Positions 13,903 to 22,922 are shown, counted from the first letter of the stretch. The stretch: 64,000 bases of DNA from Domibacillus sp. DTU_2020_1001157_1_SI_ALB_TIR_016 (GCF_032341995.1 NZ_CP135439.1:2687501-2751500); one strand, 5' to 3'. Notes: generated by a model from the letters alone, not told the origin. Program-made: numbers and translations.

Positions 13903-14892
13903 TTGGATACTGGCACCCACATTGTCATGGGCTTTGCGCTCGGCGGTCTTGCGACGCTTGATCCGGTCGTTGCGGCAGATCCCGCTACAAAATATGCCGT
14001 TATGACAGCCGCTGTCATCGGTTCGCAGGCCCCTGATATTGATACCGTTTTGAAACTCCGCAACAATGCGGTTTATATCCGAAATCACCGGGGAGCTACT
14101 CATTCTATTCCAGCTGTTGTAATGTGGCCCCTTCTTATTACAGGTGCGTTGTTTCTGCTTTTTAGTGACGCTGACGTCTTTCATCTTTGGCTTTGGGCGC
14201 AAATTGCGGTTTTTCTCCACGTGTTCGTTGATATCTTTAACGCATACGGGACACAGGCGCTCCGTCCGTTTTCTTCAAGATGGGTAGCCCTTGGGGTCAT
14301 CAACACGTTTGATTCCTTTATTTTCACGATGCATGTGATCGGGCTCCTGCTTTGGTGGCTGGCCGGCTTTGATCCTGCCCCTACATTTATCATCGTGTAT
14401 GCGGTTCTGTTTATTTATTACATTCTCCGCTTTCAAATGCAGGGAGCCGTACGCGAGTCCGTCCGCCGCTTGATCCCGGACGCAGAAGAAATTATTATCG
14501 CACCAACCATGCGTTTTAATCAATGGCGGATTGCGGTTAAATCTCCCGAACACTTTTATGTAGCAAGAGGGTACCGGCGTTCTGTCACGATTCTTGATAA
14601 ATACAAACGTGTTCCTGTGCCGGATACCCCCTTGTTCCAAGCGGCCAAAAAAGATAAAAACCTGGATGCTTTTCTTCACTTTTCACCTGTTTACCGGTGG
14701 GAAATGGCTGAATACGATGACTGCTACGAAGTAAAGTTTATTGACCTCCGCTATCGCAGCAAAGAGTACTATCCATTTGTGGCGGTTGTAAAGCTTGATA
14801 TGGATTACAACATTATTGGCTCCTATACAGGCTGGATTTTCAGCGAAGAAAAGCTGCGAAAAAAACTTACCTTTGTCCCTGGCGATCAATGA
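13903..14892 (+). CDS. yfhP: YfhP, membrane-bound metal-dependent hydrolase family
   Basis: The 329-aa protein is of the YdjM/LexA-regulated-like membrane hydrolase family (DUF457). The N-terminal part has MDTGTHIVMGFALGG and a conserved HRGATHS motif (HRGATHSIPAV), plus HVFVDIFNAYGTQALRPFS, with His and Asp residues that form the putative metal site. About four hydrophobic helices lie between residues 55 and 180, followed by a soluble C-terminal half. The start is TTG 13903 with AAAAGGAGG ten bases upstream. It diverges from mutY as in B. subtilis. The chemical activity has not been assigned as far as I know. Confidence 0.88.
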   Translation: MDTGTHIVMGFALGGLATLDPVVAADPATKYAVMTAAVIGSQAPDIDTVLKLRNNAVYIRNHRGATHSIPAVVMWPLLITGALFLLFSDADVFHLWLWAQIAVFLHVFVDIFNAYGTQALRPFSSRWVALGVINTFDSFIFTMHVIGLLLWWLAGFDPAPTFIIVYAVLFIYYILRFQMQGAVRESVRRLIPDAEEIIIAPTMRFNQWRIAVKSPEHFYVARGYRRSVTILDKYKRVPVPDTPLFQAAKKDKNLDAFLHFSPVYRWEMAEYDDCYEVKFIDLRYRSKEYYPFVAVVKLDMDYNIIGSYTGWIFSEEKLRKKLTFVPGDQ

Positions 14893-15155
14893 GTCAGATC
14901 ATTAGAATCATCTAATAAATGCTTGTATTTCGGATTGCGGGCAGCAAATTCATGCAGGTTGGCCCCGTAGCTGTCAATGAGCTGGGTCACCATTTTCTCT
15001 GTCCGCTCTTTTCCCTGATACTCATAGCCCGCTTTGGCGTATGTAGCTTCAAAGTCTTCCCATAAAAGCTCTACCCATGTTCTCGCGCGGGCAACAGACA
15101 AGCGGCTGTTTTTTTGAAGCAGCCGCTTTGTTAATGCTTGAAATGTTTCTTCCAT
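14886..15155 (-). CDS. yfhJ: YfhJ, WVELL-motif small protein
   Basis: This 89-aa protein carries TWVELLWEDFEATYAKAGYEY, the hallmark after which the WVELL family (YfhJ) is named. It is acidic and predicted all-helical, with no membrane segment. Its 3' end overlaps the 3' end of yfhP by seven bases on the opposite strand. It follows yfhH by five bases, so recX-yfhH-yfhJ is one transcription unit. Function unknown. Confidence 0.9.
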   Translation of the reverse strand: MEETFQALTKRLLQKNSRLSVARARTWVELLWEDFEATYAKAGYEYQGKERTEKMVTQLIDSYGANLHEFAARNPKYKHLLDDSNDLTH

Positions 15156-15160
15156 GCTGA

Positions 15161-15484
15161 TTACACTCCTTTATTTAATAATGAGATCGGGATACCTTCT
15201 TCTTTTCCATCCCCGTTTAATCGATATCCCCAGGCAAAAACACCATTCATATACTCCACTTTAAAGTATTGACCTGGATCAGTCGTTAATTCATACATCT
15301 TGCCCGGCTTAAAATCATCCGGATTCATCAAATAAGCCTGCGCCATCGTCACTTTCCGGTCATATACCGCAAACTCATTTACAATACCGAGCTGCTCGGC
15401 TTTTCGCGCTTTTTCCCGAAGCCGGGCAATTTCCTGCTTTAATTCTATTTCACTCATGCCACTGTATCGCTTTTCCTGCTCCAT
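15161..15484 (-). CDS. yfhH: YfhH, DUF1811 family protein
   Basis: The product is 107 aa. The N-terminal helical part (RYSGMSEIELKQEIARLREKARKAEQLG) and C-terminal beta-rich part with YMNGVFAWGYRLNG match YfhH/DUF1811. The start is uncertain: GTG 15490 overlaps the recX stop (GTGA) but is only four bases from GAGGAG, while ATG 15484 is ten bases away. I prefer the ATG because homologues begin with M-E-(x)-KRYS. Co-transcription with recX is clear from the overlap. Function unknown. Confidence 0.87.
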   Translation of the reverse strand: MEQEKRYSGMSEIELKQEIARLREKARKAEQLGIVNEFAVYDRKVTMAQAYLMNPDDFKPGKMYELTTDPGQYFKVEYMNGVFAWGYRLNGDGKEEGIPISLLNKGV

Positions 15485-15486
15485 GT

Positions 15487-16293
15487 TCACTCGTCTCCTC
15501 TTTGTTCTTCTAACAGGCGGTCAATCGCCCGGTCAATATCTGATAAATCAAACCCTTTTCGATAAAGAGCCGCTTTCATTTTCTGCCGGTATTCCCGTTC
15601 CTCAAAGGACCGGTAGCGCCGGTGCGCTCTCTCCGCCTGATGCATAAGAGCTTCCAATTCCGCTTCCTCATCCGGTTCGGCGGCAGTGGCTGCTTTTTTT
15701 ACAATATCAGCAGAATAGCCTTTTGTCATAATGTACTGCTCGGCTTTTTTTTGCTGCAAGAATGCGGAATCGCGTTTGAATTTTTTAAGCTGCTTTTCAA
15801 ATAGCGCGGCTGCTTTTTCAACCTGGTCTTCTTCTGTGAACTGCTCGATCAAGAGAGAAGCCGTATGATCATCAATTCCTTTTTCTTTCAGCTCGCGCAA
15901 AATCAGCTTCGGCCCTTTTTCTGTTGTTTGGATTTGTGTTTTTATATATGCGTCTGCAAACTGTTTATCATTCAAATAACCCATCGTTTCCAGCCGCTCC
16001 ATAATTTCATCCCATGCGCCTGGTTCGATTTCCTTCTTTTTTAAATAGTCGAGCACTTCTTTTTTGGCACGCATGCGAAGAGATAAAAACTGAATGGCTG
16101 TGTTGACACCGCGATAAACACCGTCCCGCACAGTAATCGCTTCAATGTCCGCTTGGGCCAGAACACGCCCTTTTTTTAATTCAAATTCTATTAAAACCGC
16201 TTCGTCGGCACTGAACGCGTAGCTGCCATCCACCTCTATATTATAACGGTCTATCCGCTTTTGCTGTACCGATATTTTCGTAATAACGCCCAT
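15487..16293 (-). CDS. recX: RecX, regulator of RecA
   Basis: The 268-aa protein is a RecX/OraA-family member; family proteins bind RecA filaments and modulate recombination and the SOS response. Three tandem three-helix repeats are recognisable. Examples are FLSLRMRAKKEVLDYLKKKEI with MGYLNDKQFADAYI, then GPKLILRELKEKGID, and finally YRQKMKAALYRKGFDLSDIDRAID. It is the long Bacillus form, about 260 aa compared with about 150 aa in proteobacteria. A strong AAGGAGGGG precedes the ATG. It is first in the recX-yfhH-yfhJ unit and divergent from yfhF. Confidence 0.92.
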   Translation of the reverse strand: MGVITKISVQQKRIDRYNIEVDGSYAFSADEAVLIEFELKKGRVLAQADIEAITVRDGVYRGVNTAIQFLSLRMRAKKEVLDYLKKKEIEPGAWDEIMERLETMGYLNDKQFADAYIKTQIQTTEKGPKLILRELKEKGIDDHTASLLIEQFTEEDQVEKAAALFEKQLKKFKRDSAFLQQKKAEQYIMTKGYSADIVKKAATAAEPDEEAELEALMHQAERAHRRYRSFEEREYRQKMKAALYRKGFDLSDIDRAIDRLLEEQRGDE

Positions 16294-16378
16294 CTACACC
16301 CCTCCTTGGCACATTCGTCTAGTTTGTTTTTCGAATGAAACAGGTAAAATACTATATAGTAAAAAGCGGGAGGTCTTA

Positions 16379-17290
16379 ATGATGAAAACAGTGATCGCAG
16401 GCGGAACCGGATTTGTCGGCAAAGAATTAACAAATGAGCTGATCCGTCATGGATACGATGTTACTATTTTAACGCGAAATCCCGAAAATAAGAAAGAAGA
16501 AGACTGCCTTCATTACGTAAAGTGGCTCGCAGATGGAGCAGAACCGGAAGCAGTGTTAGAGGGAACAGACGTTTTTATTAACCTGGCTGGCGAATCCATT
16601 AACAGTAGACGATGGACAGAAGAAAGAAAACAAAGAATTTTAAACAGCCGTATCACCGCTACCCGTGAAATGGTCCGCATCATGAAGGCACTCAAGCAAA
16701 AGCCAAAAGTGTTTATCAATGCAAGTGCTGTAGGGATTTACCCCTCTTCTGATATGGATACGTTTACCGAATCATCTAACGCCGCTGGCAGCGGTTTTTT
16801 AAGCCAGGTCGTCAATATTTGGGAACGCGAAGCGATTGAAGCGGACAAAGCGGGAATCCGGACCGTTCTTGCCCGGTTTGGTGTCGTGCTGGGTACAGAA
16901 GAAGGTGCACTCCCGAGAATGGCTCTTCCCTATAAAATCGGCGCAGGCGGCAAACTCGGCTCTGGCCAGCAGTGGGTATCCTGGATTCATGTATGGGACG
17001 TCGCCCGTGCTATTCGGTTTGCGGCTGAACATGAAGCGATAGAAGGACCTATGAATATTACAGCCCCAAACCCAGTCAGAATGAATGACCTTGGGAAAAC
17101 ACTTGCCAAAGTGCTTGGCCGACCGCACTGGCTGTTTGTTCCCGAGCCGGCGTTAAAATTGACACTTGGTGAAATGAGCACCGTTGTCCTTGACGGCCAG
17201 CGTGTACTCCCGGACAAACTCACCCAGGCTGGATTTGTTTTTCAATTTCCTCTTCTCCGTGGAGCGCTGAACGACTTATATCCAAATTAA
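16379..17290 (+). CDS. yfhF: YfhF, TIGR01777-type epimerase-family protein
   Basis: The 303-aa extended SDR-fold protein begins with the NAD(P) motif IAGGTGFVGKELTNELI. It also has INLAGESINSRRWTEERKQRILNSRI, which is typical of the TIGR01777 (SDR39U1-like) group, and a C-terminal DUF1731 region near ALKLTLGEMSTVVLDGQRVLP. Substrate is unknown for this group. Two consecutive ATG codons (16379, 16382) are possible starts behind GGGAGG; the second has the better spacing. It diverges from recX as in B. subtilis. Confidence 0.88.
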   Translation: MMKTVIAGGTGFVGKELTNELIRHGYDVTILTRNPENKKEEDCLHYVKWLADGAEPEAVLEGTDVFINLAGESINSRRWTEERKQRILNSRITATREMVRIMKALKQKPKVFINASAVGIYPSSDMDTFTESSNAAGSGFLSQVVNIWEREAIEADKAGIRTVLARFGVVLGTEEGALPRMALPYKIGAGGKLGSGQQWVSWIHVWDVARAIRFAAEHEAIEGPMNITAPNPVRMNDLGKTLAKVLGRPHWLFVPEPALKLTLGEMSTVVLDGQRVLPDKLTQAGFVFQFPLLRGALNDLYPN

Positions 17291-17292
17291 AG

Positions 17293-17326
17293 AAAAAGCA
17301 CGACACAATATTGTGTCGTGCTTTTT
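17293..17326 (+). terminator. yfhF terminator
   Basis: A perfect 17-bp inverted repeat, AAAAAGCACGACACAAT with its complement ATTGTGTCGTGCTTTTT, ends in a T-run. Confidence 0.88.
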
Positions 17327-17392
17327 GCTCTTCTTTAAACTGCCCATTACCATTCATTTTCAGGATAACTCGAAAAATGAACTATTTTACCA

Positions 17393-18769
17393 TCATGATT
17401 TCGATTTTACTGTAAGCTTTACGACTGTCTCTACTTGCGCTGTCTGCGGAAACATGTCAACTGGCTGAATGCTGTCGATTTTGTACACAGGGGCCAGTGC
17501 CACTAAGTCTTTTGCCAGCGTAGATGGATTGCAGGATACGTAAACAAATACAGATGGCTGAATCTGCTTAATCGTTTGAATCAGTTTCGGGTCCAGTCCA
17601 GTACGCGGCGGGTCGGTCACGAGCACATCCGGTACCCAGCCCTTTTCCTTCCAGATCGGCAGCCACTTTTCAGCAGGACCGACTTCGTATGTTGCTTTCA
17701 CACCGTACTTTTCCGCATTGGCACGGGCATCTTTGATGGATGCCGCAATCGTATCCATTCCGCGCACTTCCGCTGCATTCTTTCCAATCCAAAGACCAAT
17801 GGTTCCGGAACCGCAGTAAGCATCAGCTACTTTATCGGATGGCTGCACGTTTGCGGCTTTTTTAACTTCATCATACAGTTTTTTCGTCTGTACCGGATTT
17901 AATTGAAAAAATGCGCGGGCAGACAATTCGTATTCAAACTCGCCCAGCTCTTCAGAAATCGTATCGCTGCCAGCGATGGTTTTTGAAATATCACCCATTA
18001 CGAGGTGTGTTTTGCCTGGATTTATATTATGAACAACTGACTTCACACGAGGCTTTAACTCCATCAACTGCTTAGCAAACTCTTCTGCTTTCGGAAACGT
18101 TTTATCTCCGGTTACGACCACAGCTTGTACGTCTCCCGTCTCAAACCCGTACCGGACAACGATCGTTTTAACGCCTTGTTTGTTTTTAGCGCTGTACACC
18201 GGAATAGATAGCTTATTCATAATTTTTTTGGACAGGCGGATTGTTTCATCAATAACAGGGTGCTGTACAATACATTTCTCAATATTTACAAGCTGATTTG
18301 AATTTGTACTGTATAAGCCGGCGACCATTTTACCCTTTTGTACACCTGTTTGAAACTGCGCTTTGTTTCGGTAGCGCCACGGCTCCTCCATTCCGATGGT
18401 GTCATGGATCGGCAGTTTTTCAATATTAAAAGAAGTATAGCGTTCAAGCGCCTGGACAACCAATTCTTTTTTCTCCCGCAGCTGCCCTTCGTAGCTGAGG
18501 TGCTGCAGCTGGCAGCCTCCACACTCCTCATAAATGTAGCATGGCGGTGTTACACGGTCCGGTGAAGGCTTGCGCAGTTTTTTCACGACAGCTTCTGTAA
18601 ACTTGGGCATAACCTTTACAGCCTCAGCTGTGATTTCTTCTCCCGGCAGGGCACCCGGTACAAAAACAGCTTTTCGTTTAAAATAGCCAACGCCTTCCCC
18701 ATTAATTCCTAATCGTTTTATCGTAAGCGGGAACGTTTGTCCCGGTTTCATATCAATCCCGTTTTTCAT
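17393..18769 (-). CDS. rlmCD: 23S rRNA (uracil-C5)-methyltransferase, RlmCD/TrmA family
   Basis: The 458-aa class I methyltransferase has an N-terminal TRAM RNA-binding domain (about residues 8-65). Iron-sulfur cluster cysteines follow: CYIYEECGGC, then C165 or so in EKCIVQHP. The SAM-binding segment is VADAYCGSGTIGLW, with VTDPPRTGLD, the nucleophilic cysteine in VSCNPSTLAKD and the general-base glutamate in AQVETVVKL. Family members make m5U at 23S positions 747 and 1939 in Bacillus. B. subtilis has two paralogues (YefA/RlmCD and YfjO); neighbours here suggest the yfjO locus, so target specificity is uncertain. GAGGTGAAGAA precedes the ATG. Confidence 0.88.
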   Translation of the reverse strand: MKNGIDMKPGQTFPLTIKRLGINGEGVGYFKRKAVFVPGALPGEEITAEAVKVMPKFTEAVVKKLRKPSPDRVTPPCYIYEECGGCQLQHLSYEGQLREKKELVVQALERYTSFNIEKLPIHDTIGMEEPWRYRNKAQFQTGVQKGKMVAGLYSTNSNQLVNIEKCIVQHPVIDETIRLSKKIMNKLSIPVYSAKNKQGVKTIVVRYGFETGDVQAVVVTGDKTFPKAEEFAKQLMELKPRVKSVVHNINPGKTHLVMGDISKTIAGSDTISEELGEFEYELSARAFFQLNPVQTKKLYDEVKKAANVQPSDKVADAYCGSGTIGLWIGKNAAEVRGMDTIAASIKDARANAEKYGVKATYEVGPAEKWLPIWKEKGWVPDVLVTDPPRTGLDPKLIQTIKQIQPSVFVYVSCNPSTLAKDLVALAPVYKIDSIQPVDMFPQTAQVETVVKLTVKSKS

Positions 18770-18827
18770 TTCTTCACCTCATATTTAACTGTATCACAGA
18801 ACCATGCCAATCAAAAGAAGCCGGGCA

Positions 18828-19580
18828 TTAAGCGCCGGCAAGATGATCGAGAGATTTAAACGTATAGCCTTTCTTTTTCAAATCACGGATGACATCCGGC
18901 AGCGCCTCGGCATTATCTTTTGATACGCTGTGCAGCATGATGACGGCACCCGGATGAATCTGCTTCATAATTTCATCATAGGCATATTGCTTTCCTTTCG
19001 GCTGATCAGCATACCAATCCACATAAGCCAATGACCACATCACATGTGTATAGCCGGCTTTTTGGGCGGTTTTCAACACATTTTCAGAAAAAATTCCGCG
19101 CGGCGGGCGGACATATTTTGTTTTTTTCTGTCCGGTCACTTTGGCTACTTCTTTTTCAACCGATTTAAACTCTTCGATGACTGTGCTGCTTGGTACTGTT
19201 GTTAAATCATAATGATGCCAGGAATGGTTGCCGATAATATGTCCGTCTTTTACCATCCGTTTCAGCAAATCAGGTGCACTATCCACATAATGACCTGTTA
19301 CAAAAAAAGCGGCAGGCACTTTTTCTTTTTTCAGCGTATTTAAAATGCTTTTCGTGTAGCCATTTTCATATCCATTGTCGAAGGTTAAATAGACGACTTT
19401 TTTCTTTGTATCCCCTTTATAAAAGGAGTCGTATTTCGCCAGCATTTCGTCAAGCTGGGCGCCTGCTTCGGCAGGGCGTCCGTCTGACGCTTTTTTAAAT
19501 CCCCAATGAACGGCTTCTGACGACACGGCAATAACCGGCAGCATAAAAAGAAAAACGACAAACATAATAAATTGTCTCAT
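18828..19580 (-). CDS. pdaA: PdaA, N-acetylmuramic acid deacetylase for spore cortex
   Basis: The 250-aa exported polysaccharide deacetylase has an N-terminal signal peptide (MRQFIMFVVFLFMLPVIAVS) and a NodB domain. Its motif 1 is TFDNGYENG (the PdaA-type variant of TFDDG), motif 2 is HSWHH and motif 3 is RPPRGIFS, with the C-terminal LHSVS motif. PdaA removes the acetyl group from muramic acid before muramic delta-lactam formation in the spore cortex, which is needed for germination lysis. A sigma-G-like promoter lies upstream, in keeping with forespore expression. It corresponds to yfjS in B. subtilis. Confidence 0.93.
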   Translation of the reverse strand: MRQFIMFVVFLFMLPVIAVSSEAVHWGFKKASDGRPAEAGAQLDEMLAKYDSFYKGDTKKKVVYLTFDNGYENGYTKSILNTLKKEKVPAAFFVTGHYVDSAPDLLKRMVKDGHIIGNHSWHHYDLTTVPSSTVIEEFKSVEKEVAKVTGQKKTKYVRPPRGIFSENVLKTAQKAGYTHVMWSLAYVDWYADQPKGKQYAYDEIMKQIHPGAVIMLHSVSKDNAEALPDVIRDLKKKGYTFKSLDHLAGA

Positions 19581-19602
19581 CTCAGCACCATCCTTTTATG
19601 AA

Positions 19603-19632
19603 TAAGATGTGCTGTATAAGAATTCTTCATCC
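19603..19632 (-). promoter_or_regulatory. Possible sigma-G promoter of pdaA
   Basis: On the minus strand GGATG (19632-19628) is 18 bp upstream of CATCTTA (19609-19603), one mismatch from the sigma-G -35 pattern and close to its -10. The location 23 bp before pdaA supports it. Confidence 0.45.
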
Positions 19633-19651
19633 GTGGAAAGATATTTCAAAC

Positions 19652-19680
19652 AAAAAAAACCGGCCCAAGGCCGGCTTTTC
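19652..19680 (-). terminator. Fumarase gene terminator
   Basis: In the minus direction AAAAGCCGGCC-TTG-GGCCGGTTTTTTTTG forms a short GC-rich hairpin with a long T-run immediately after the stop codon. Confidence 0.88.
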
Positions 19681-21225
19681 TTAAGCAAAAACAGGTTCTT
19701 TAAATTTCGCTAATTTTTCGAGTGATGTTTTATCCACTTCTTCATGCAGGCTGTTTCCATGTGAATCCATCGTTACAACAGCGGTAAATCCTTCTACGCG
19801 CAAATGCCACATCGCTTCTGGAATACCAAACTGCATAAGGTCAACGCCTTCTACTCCTTTGATGCAGTCTGCATAATACTGTGCGGCACCGCCAATCGCA
19901 TTCAAATACACGCCGCCATGCTCACGCAGCGCCTGCAGCGTTTTTGGACCCATACCGCCTTTTCCGATTACAGCCCGAATACCGAAACGCTTCATAATAT
20001 CACCCTGGTACGGCTCTTCACGAATAGATGTTGTCGGACCAGCTGCTTTTACGTGCCACTGTCCATCTTCATCTTTAAGCATTACCGGACCGCAATGATA
20101 AATCACCTGTCCGTTCAAATCAACCGGCGCACTATCGGCAGTACTTAAATGTTTGTGGATCGCATCACGGCCTGTATACATCATGCCGTTAATTTGAACC
20201 ACATCGCCGACTTTCAGCTCACGAATTTGTTCTTCTGTAATCGGCGCTTCCAGCGTTACAACACGGCTTTCTGATTTTACTTCCTGTTCCTCAGGCTGGG
20301 CTGACTCAAATGATACCTCGTCTCCATCCTGGTAAAACCATTCGTTAATTCCGCCTGTTTCTGCATTTACCGCTACTCCTAAACGGCGATACGCCCAGCA
20401 GTTGTACGCAACAGAAACAAAGAAGCTCGCCGGCAGCCGGTTCATCACGCCGATTTTACAGCCAAGCAGTGTCGTTTCGCCGCCAAAGCCCATTGTACCG
20501 ATGCCAAGCTCGTTTGCATGCTCAAGTACATATTCTTCAAGCTTGCGCAGCTCTTCATTTTCATTTACATCCTCTACGCCGCGGAAAAGCTGTGCTTTCG
20601 CTAAATCATACCCGGATGAACGGTCGCCGCCAATACCGACACCGATAAAGCCGGCTGAACAGCCCTGACCCTGCGCCTGATAAACAGAATGCATAATGCA
20701 TTTACGAATGCCGTCCAAGTCGCGGCCGGCTTTTCCAATCCCTTCAAGCTCGCACGGAAGGCTGTACTGAATATTTTTATTTTCACAGCCGCCTCCCTTT
20801 AAAATAAGGCGGGCATCGATATAATCTTCTTCCCACTGTTCAAATTTAATCACCGGTGTTCCTGGCCCAAGATTGTTTCCGCTGTTTGACCCATCGAGCG
20901 AATCAACAGAGTTAGGACGAAGCTTTCCGTCCTTTGTCGCCTGCTCAATAGCAGCATATATCGCTTTTTGAATATGTATTTGGTTGACACCAACAGGCGT
21001 TTTGATTTTAAACGTTGGCATTCCCGTATCCTGGCAGATCGGTGAAATATTATCGTCTGCCATTTTAATGTTCGTTGTGATCGTATCCAAGCTCATTGCT
21101 GCCCGTGTGCCGGCGTTTTCACGCTCTTTTGCCCGTTTCACAGCACGGCGCACATCTTTCGGAAGATTCGTTGATGTTTCGACAATTAATGTATACATGC
21201 TTTGCTGAAATGTTTCCAAATTCAT
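19681..21225 (-). CDS. fumA: Fumarate hydratase, class I (iron-sulfur)
   Basis: The 514-aa TCA-cycle enzyme interconverts fumarate and malate. Both halves of the single-chain class I enzyme are present: the alpha-type region with the ICQDTGMPTFK cysteine, the GGGCENKN and GQGCSAGFIGVGIGGDRSSGYD cysteines for the 4Fe-4S cluster, then the beta-type domain with IREEPYQGDIMKRFGIRAVIGKGGMG. The start is ATG 21225 behind GAGGGGGAAC; 16 further in-frame codons upstream are not conserved. B. subtilis instead uses the unrelated class II enzyme CitG; class I enzymes occur in other Bacillaceae. The gene is monocistronic. Its labile cluster would make it a target of oxidative and nitrosative stress. Confidence 0.93.
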   Translation of the reverse strand: MNLETFQQSMYTLIVETSTNLPKDVRRAVKRAKERENAGTRAAMSLDTITTNIKMADDNISPICQDTGMPTFKIKTPVGVNQIHIQKAIYAAIEQATKDGKLRPNSVDSLDGSNSGNNLGPGTPVIKFEQWEEDYIDARLILKGGGCENKNIQYSLPCELEGIGKAGRDLDGIRKCIMHSVYQAQGQGCSAGFIGVGIGGDRSSGYDLAKAQLFRGVEDVNENEELRKLEEYVLEHANELGIGTMGFGGETTLLGCKIGVMNRLPASFFVSVAYNCWAYRRLGVAVNAETGGINEWFYQDGDEVSFESAQPEEQEVKSESRVVTLEAPITEEQIRELKVGDVVQINGMMYTGRDAIHKHLSTADSAPVDLNGQVIYHCGPVMLKDEDGQWHVKAAGPTTSIREEPYQGDIMKRFGIRAVIGKGGMGPKTLQALREHGGVYLNAIGGAAQYYADCIKGVEGVDLMQFGIPEAMWHLRVEGFTAVVTMDSHGNSLHEEVDKTSLEKLAKFKEPVFA

Positions 21226-21431
21226 TGTGCAGTTCCCCCTCAGGATTTTACTTATGTACAAAACAGCTGCCATCTTCCTTATTATACGCCTGTGGCAAAA
21301 CGTTTAAAAGAAAAATTCGCAAACGGTTTCAGTATTATGTTTTGTTCGCTTTCGAAAAATAGAATTCTATTATAAATGAAGCACAATGAATGATTTGTTG
21401 TTTCGGGTGCAGTTCAACGGATGTTCCTCGC

Positions 21432-21466
21432 AAAAAAAGACGATCCAATCAGGATCGTCTTTTTTT
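21432..21466 (-). terminator. Terminator of the chaA operon
   Basis: AAAAAAAGACGATCC pairs with GGATCGTCTTTTTTT around a five-base loop. In the minus direction it follows the small gene and ends in a T-run. Confidence 0.88.
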
Positions 21467-21644
21467 ATCCGCGGCTGCGAAACTGTTCACATTTTAATTC
21501 AATATCATCGATCATTTCAATTAAACGGTCAATATCCTCTACTTCAGTTTCTTCTGGATCAATGGAATCCAGCACTTCCATAAAGATATTGAGCCGTTCT
21601 TTTAAGTAAACGACCTGCTTTTCTTTTTCATGAATTGGTTTCAA
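21465..21644 (-). CDS. Small SE1561-like protein, 59 aa
   Basis: Reading the minus strand from TTG 21644 gives a 59-aa acidic helical protein: MKPIHEKEKQVVYLKERLNI, then FMEVLDSIDPEETEVEDIDR, then LIEMIDDIELKCEQFRSRG. The start has AAGGAAG seven bases upstream, and the stop runs directly into a terminator. It begins 20 bp after chaA, so the two are co-transcribed. From memory it resembles the small SE1561 family found across Bacillales, whose function is unknown. The short length and rare start codon make it easy to miss. Coiled-coil-like heptads suggest it acts as an oligomer or adaptor, but that is inference. Confidence 0.8.
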   Translation of the reverse strand: MKPIHEKEKQVVYLKERLNIFMEVLDSIDPEETEVEDIDRLIEMIDDIELKCEQFRSRG

Positions 21645-21664
21645 GTCTTTTCTTCCTTTCTTCC

Positions 21665-22717
21665 TTACAGCAAGTAAAAGCCAATGCCCATGATGAAGTA
21701 TGCGGCCAGAAGTGTCAACCCTTCAAACCAGTTCGTTTCACCATCATTGGAAATACTAATCGCCAAAAATACAGCAGTAATCATTGAAACAAGCTCCGGT
21801 ATGGTGAATACAAGCGGCATTGGTGTTGGGAAAAGAAGCGATACGAGCACAAGCACCGGTGCCACGAACATGGCAACCTGGAGTGTCGAACCAATAGCAA
21901 TTTCAACCGCAATGTCCATTTTGTTTTTCATTGCCATTAAAATTGCGGATGCATGCTCAGCGGCATTTCCGACAATCGCTACAATGATAACCCCAATAAA
22001 AAGTTCAGACCATCCAAATTGTTCACCAACCGCTTCAAATGTATGAACCAGACTTTCAGCCACATAGGCAACTGCCGCCGTTGCGGCAAGCAAAATAATA
22101 ATTGCTTTTTTCTTGCCCCATTCCGGTACTTCTTCATGGTGAGCTGCCCCTTCTTCAGTGGCATACACACCACGATGAGTCACAAGCTTAAAAAACAGCC
22201 CCGCTAAATAAATGGCGATCATGACAATCGAAATGCCTATACTTAAGTTCAATGTTTTTGCCTCATTCATGTTAAGAGAAAAAATTTCCGGAATCACAAA
22301 TGCTACTACAACTGCAAAGATAAGCAATGCTGAATTGTGACGCGCATCATGGACGCTAAACGTCTGGCGCTTATATTTTAGTCCACCCATGAAAAAGGAA
22401 AGACCCGCTACCAGCAGCAAATTTCCGAGTACCGAACCTGTCAAAGAAGCAAGAACGACACCGATCAGTCCTGCTTTTAAAGCAAAGATCGAAATAATAA
22501 GTTCAACGGCGTTTCCAAAAGTCGCATTCAGCAGTCCGCCTATGCGCGGTCCGACGACGATTGCCAAGCTCTCAGTAGCCCTTCCCATGTAACTTGACAG
22601 GGCAATCACGGTTGCACTGCAAATAACGAACATGACCACACTCGGCCAGTGTAAAAGTGAACCTGCAACCGCCAATGGCAGACCTGCTGCAATGATAATT
22701 GCAAACACTTTTCCCAT
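21665..22717 (-). CDS. chaA: ChaA/YfkE, calcium/proton antiporter of the CAX family
   Basis: The 350-aa membrane protein has about 11 transmembrane helices and the two inverted-repeat signature segments of cation/Ca2+ exchangers: FGNAVELIISIFALK (first half) and GNAAEHASAILMAMKNK (second half). The paired glutamates are the ion-binding residues. An acidic/hydrophilic stretch (THRGVYATEEGAAHHEEVPEWGKK) separates the halves. Length matches B. subtilis YfkE, a structurally characterised H+/Ca2+ exchanger. The start ATG 22717 follows GGAG by nine bases; an in-frame TTG five codons upstream is unlikely. Role: calcium export driven by the proton gradient. Confidence 0.9.
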   Translation of the reverse strand: MGKVFAIIIAAGLPLAVAGSLLHWPSVVMFVICSATVIALSSYMGRATESLAIVVGPRIGGLLNATFGNAVELIISIFALKAGLIGVVLASLTGSVLGNLLLVAGLSFFMGGLKYKRQTFSVHDARHNSALLIFAVVVAFVIPEIFSLNMNEAKTLNLSIGISIVMIAIYLAGLFFKLVTHRGVYATEEGAAHHEEVPEWGKKKAIIILLAATAAVAYVAESLVHTFEAVGEQFGWSELFIGVIIVAIVGNAAEHASAILMAMKNKMDIAVEIAIGSTLQVAMFVAPVLVLVSLLFPTPMPLVFTIPELVSMITAVFLAISISNDGETNWFEGLTLLAAYFIMGIGFYLL

Positions 22718-22894
22718 AATCCCACACTCCAATGCGTCAAAGTAAACAGCTTAATACTTAGTCATCATACCCGCTCTTTACCCGATTTAACACCATCGCC
22801 TGAATTATTTTTCCTTTTTTTCGATTAAACATTCGCTTTCCTTTTCTCTTTCTCCGAACTCTCCTTTCCCTGTTCACAGCCTGTAATATACCCC
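22718..22894. other. AT-rich intergenic segment between chaA and pfeT
   Basis: No coding sequence is visible on either strand. The segment contains T/C-rich stretches near 22806-22875 and must hold the chaA promoter, which I could not place with confidence. The remainder of this 342-bp gap is the pfeT control region listed separately. Confidence 0.6.
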
Positions 22895-22922
22895 TTGCAT
22901 CTTTTTTCAATTATGGTATGAT
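22895..22922 (+). promoter_or_regulatory. pfeT promoter (sigma-A)
   Basis: TTGCAT (22895-22900) and TATGAT (22917-22922) are 16 bp apart, placing the transcription start near 22929, just before the Per box. Confidence 0.65.
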
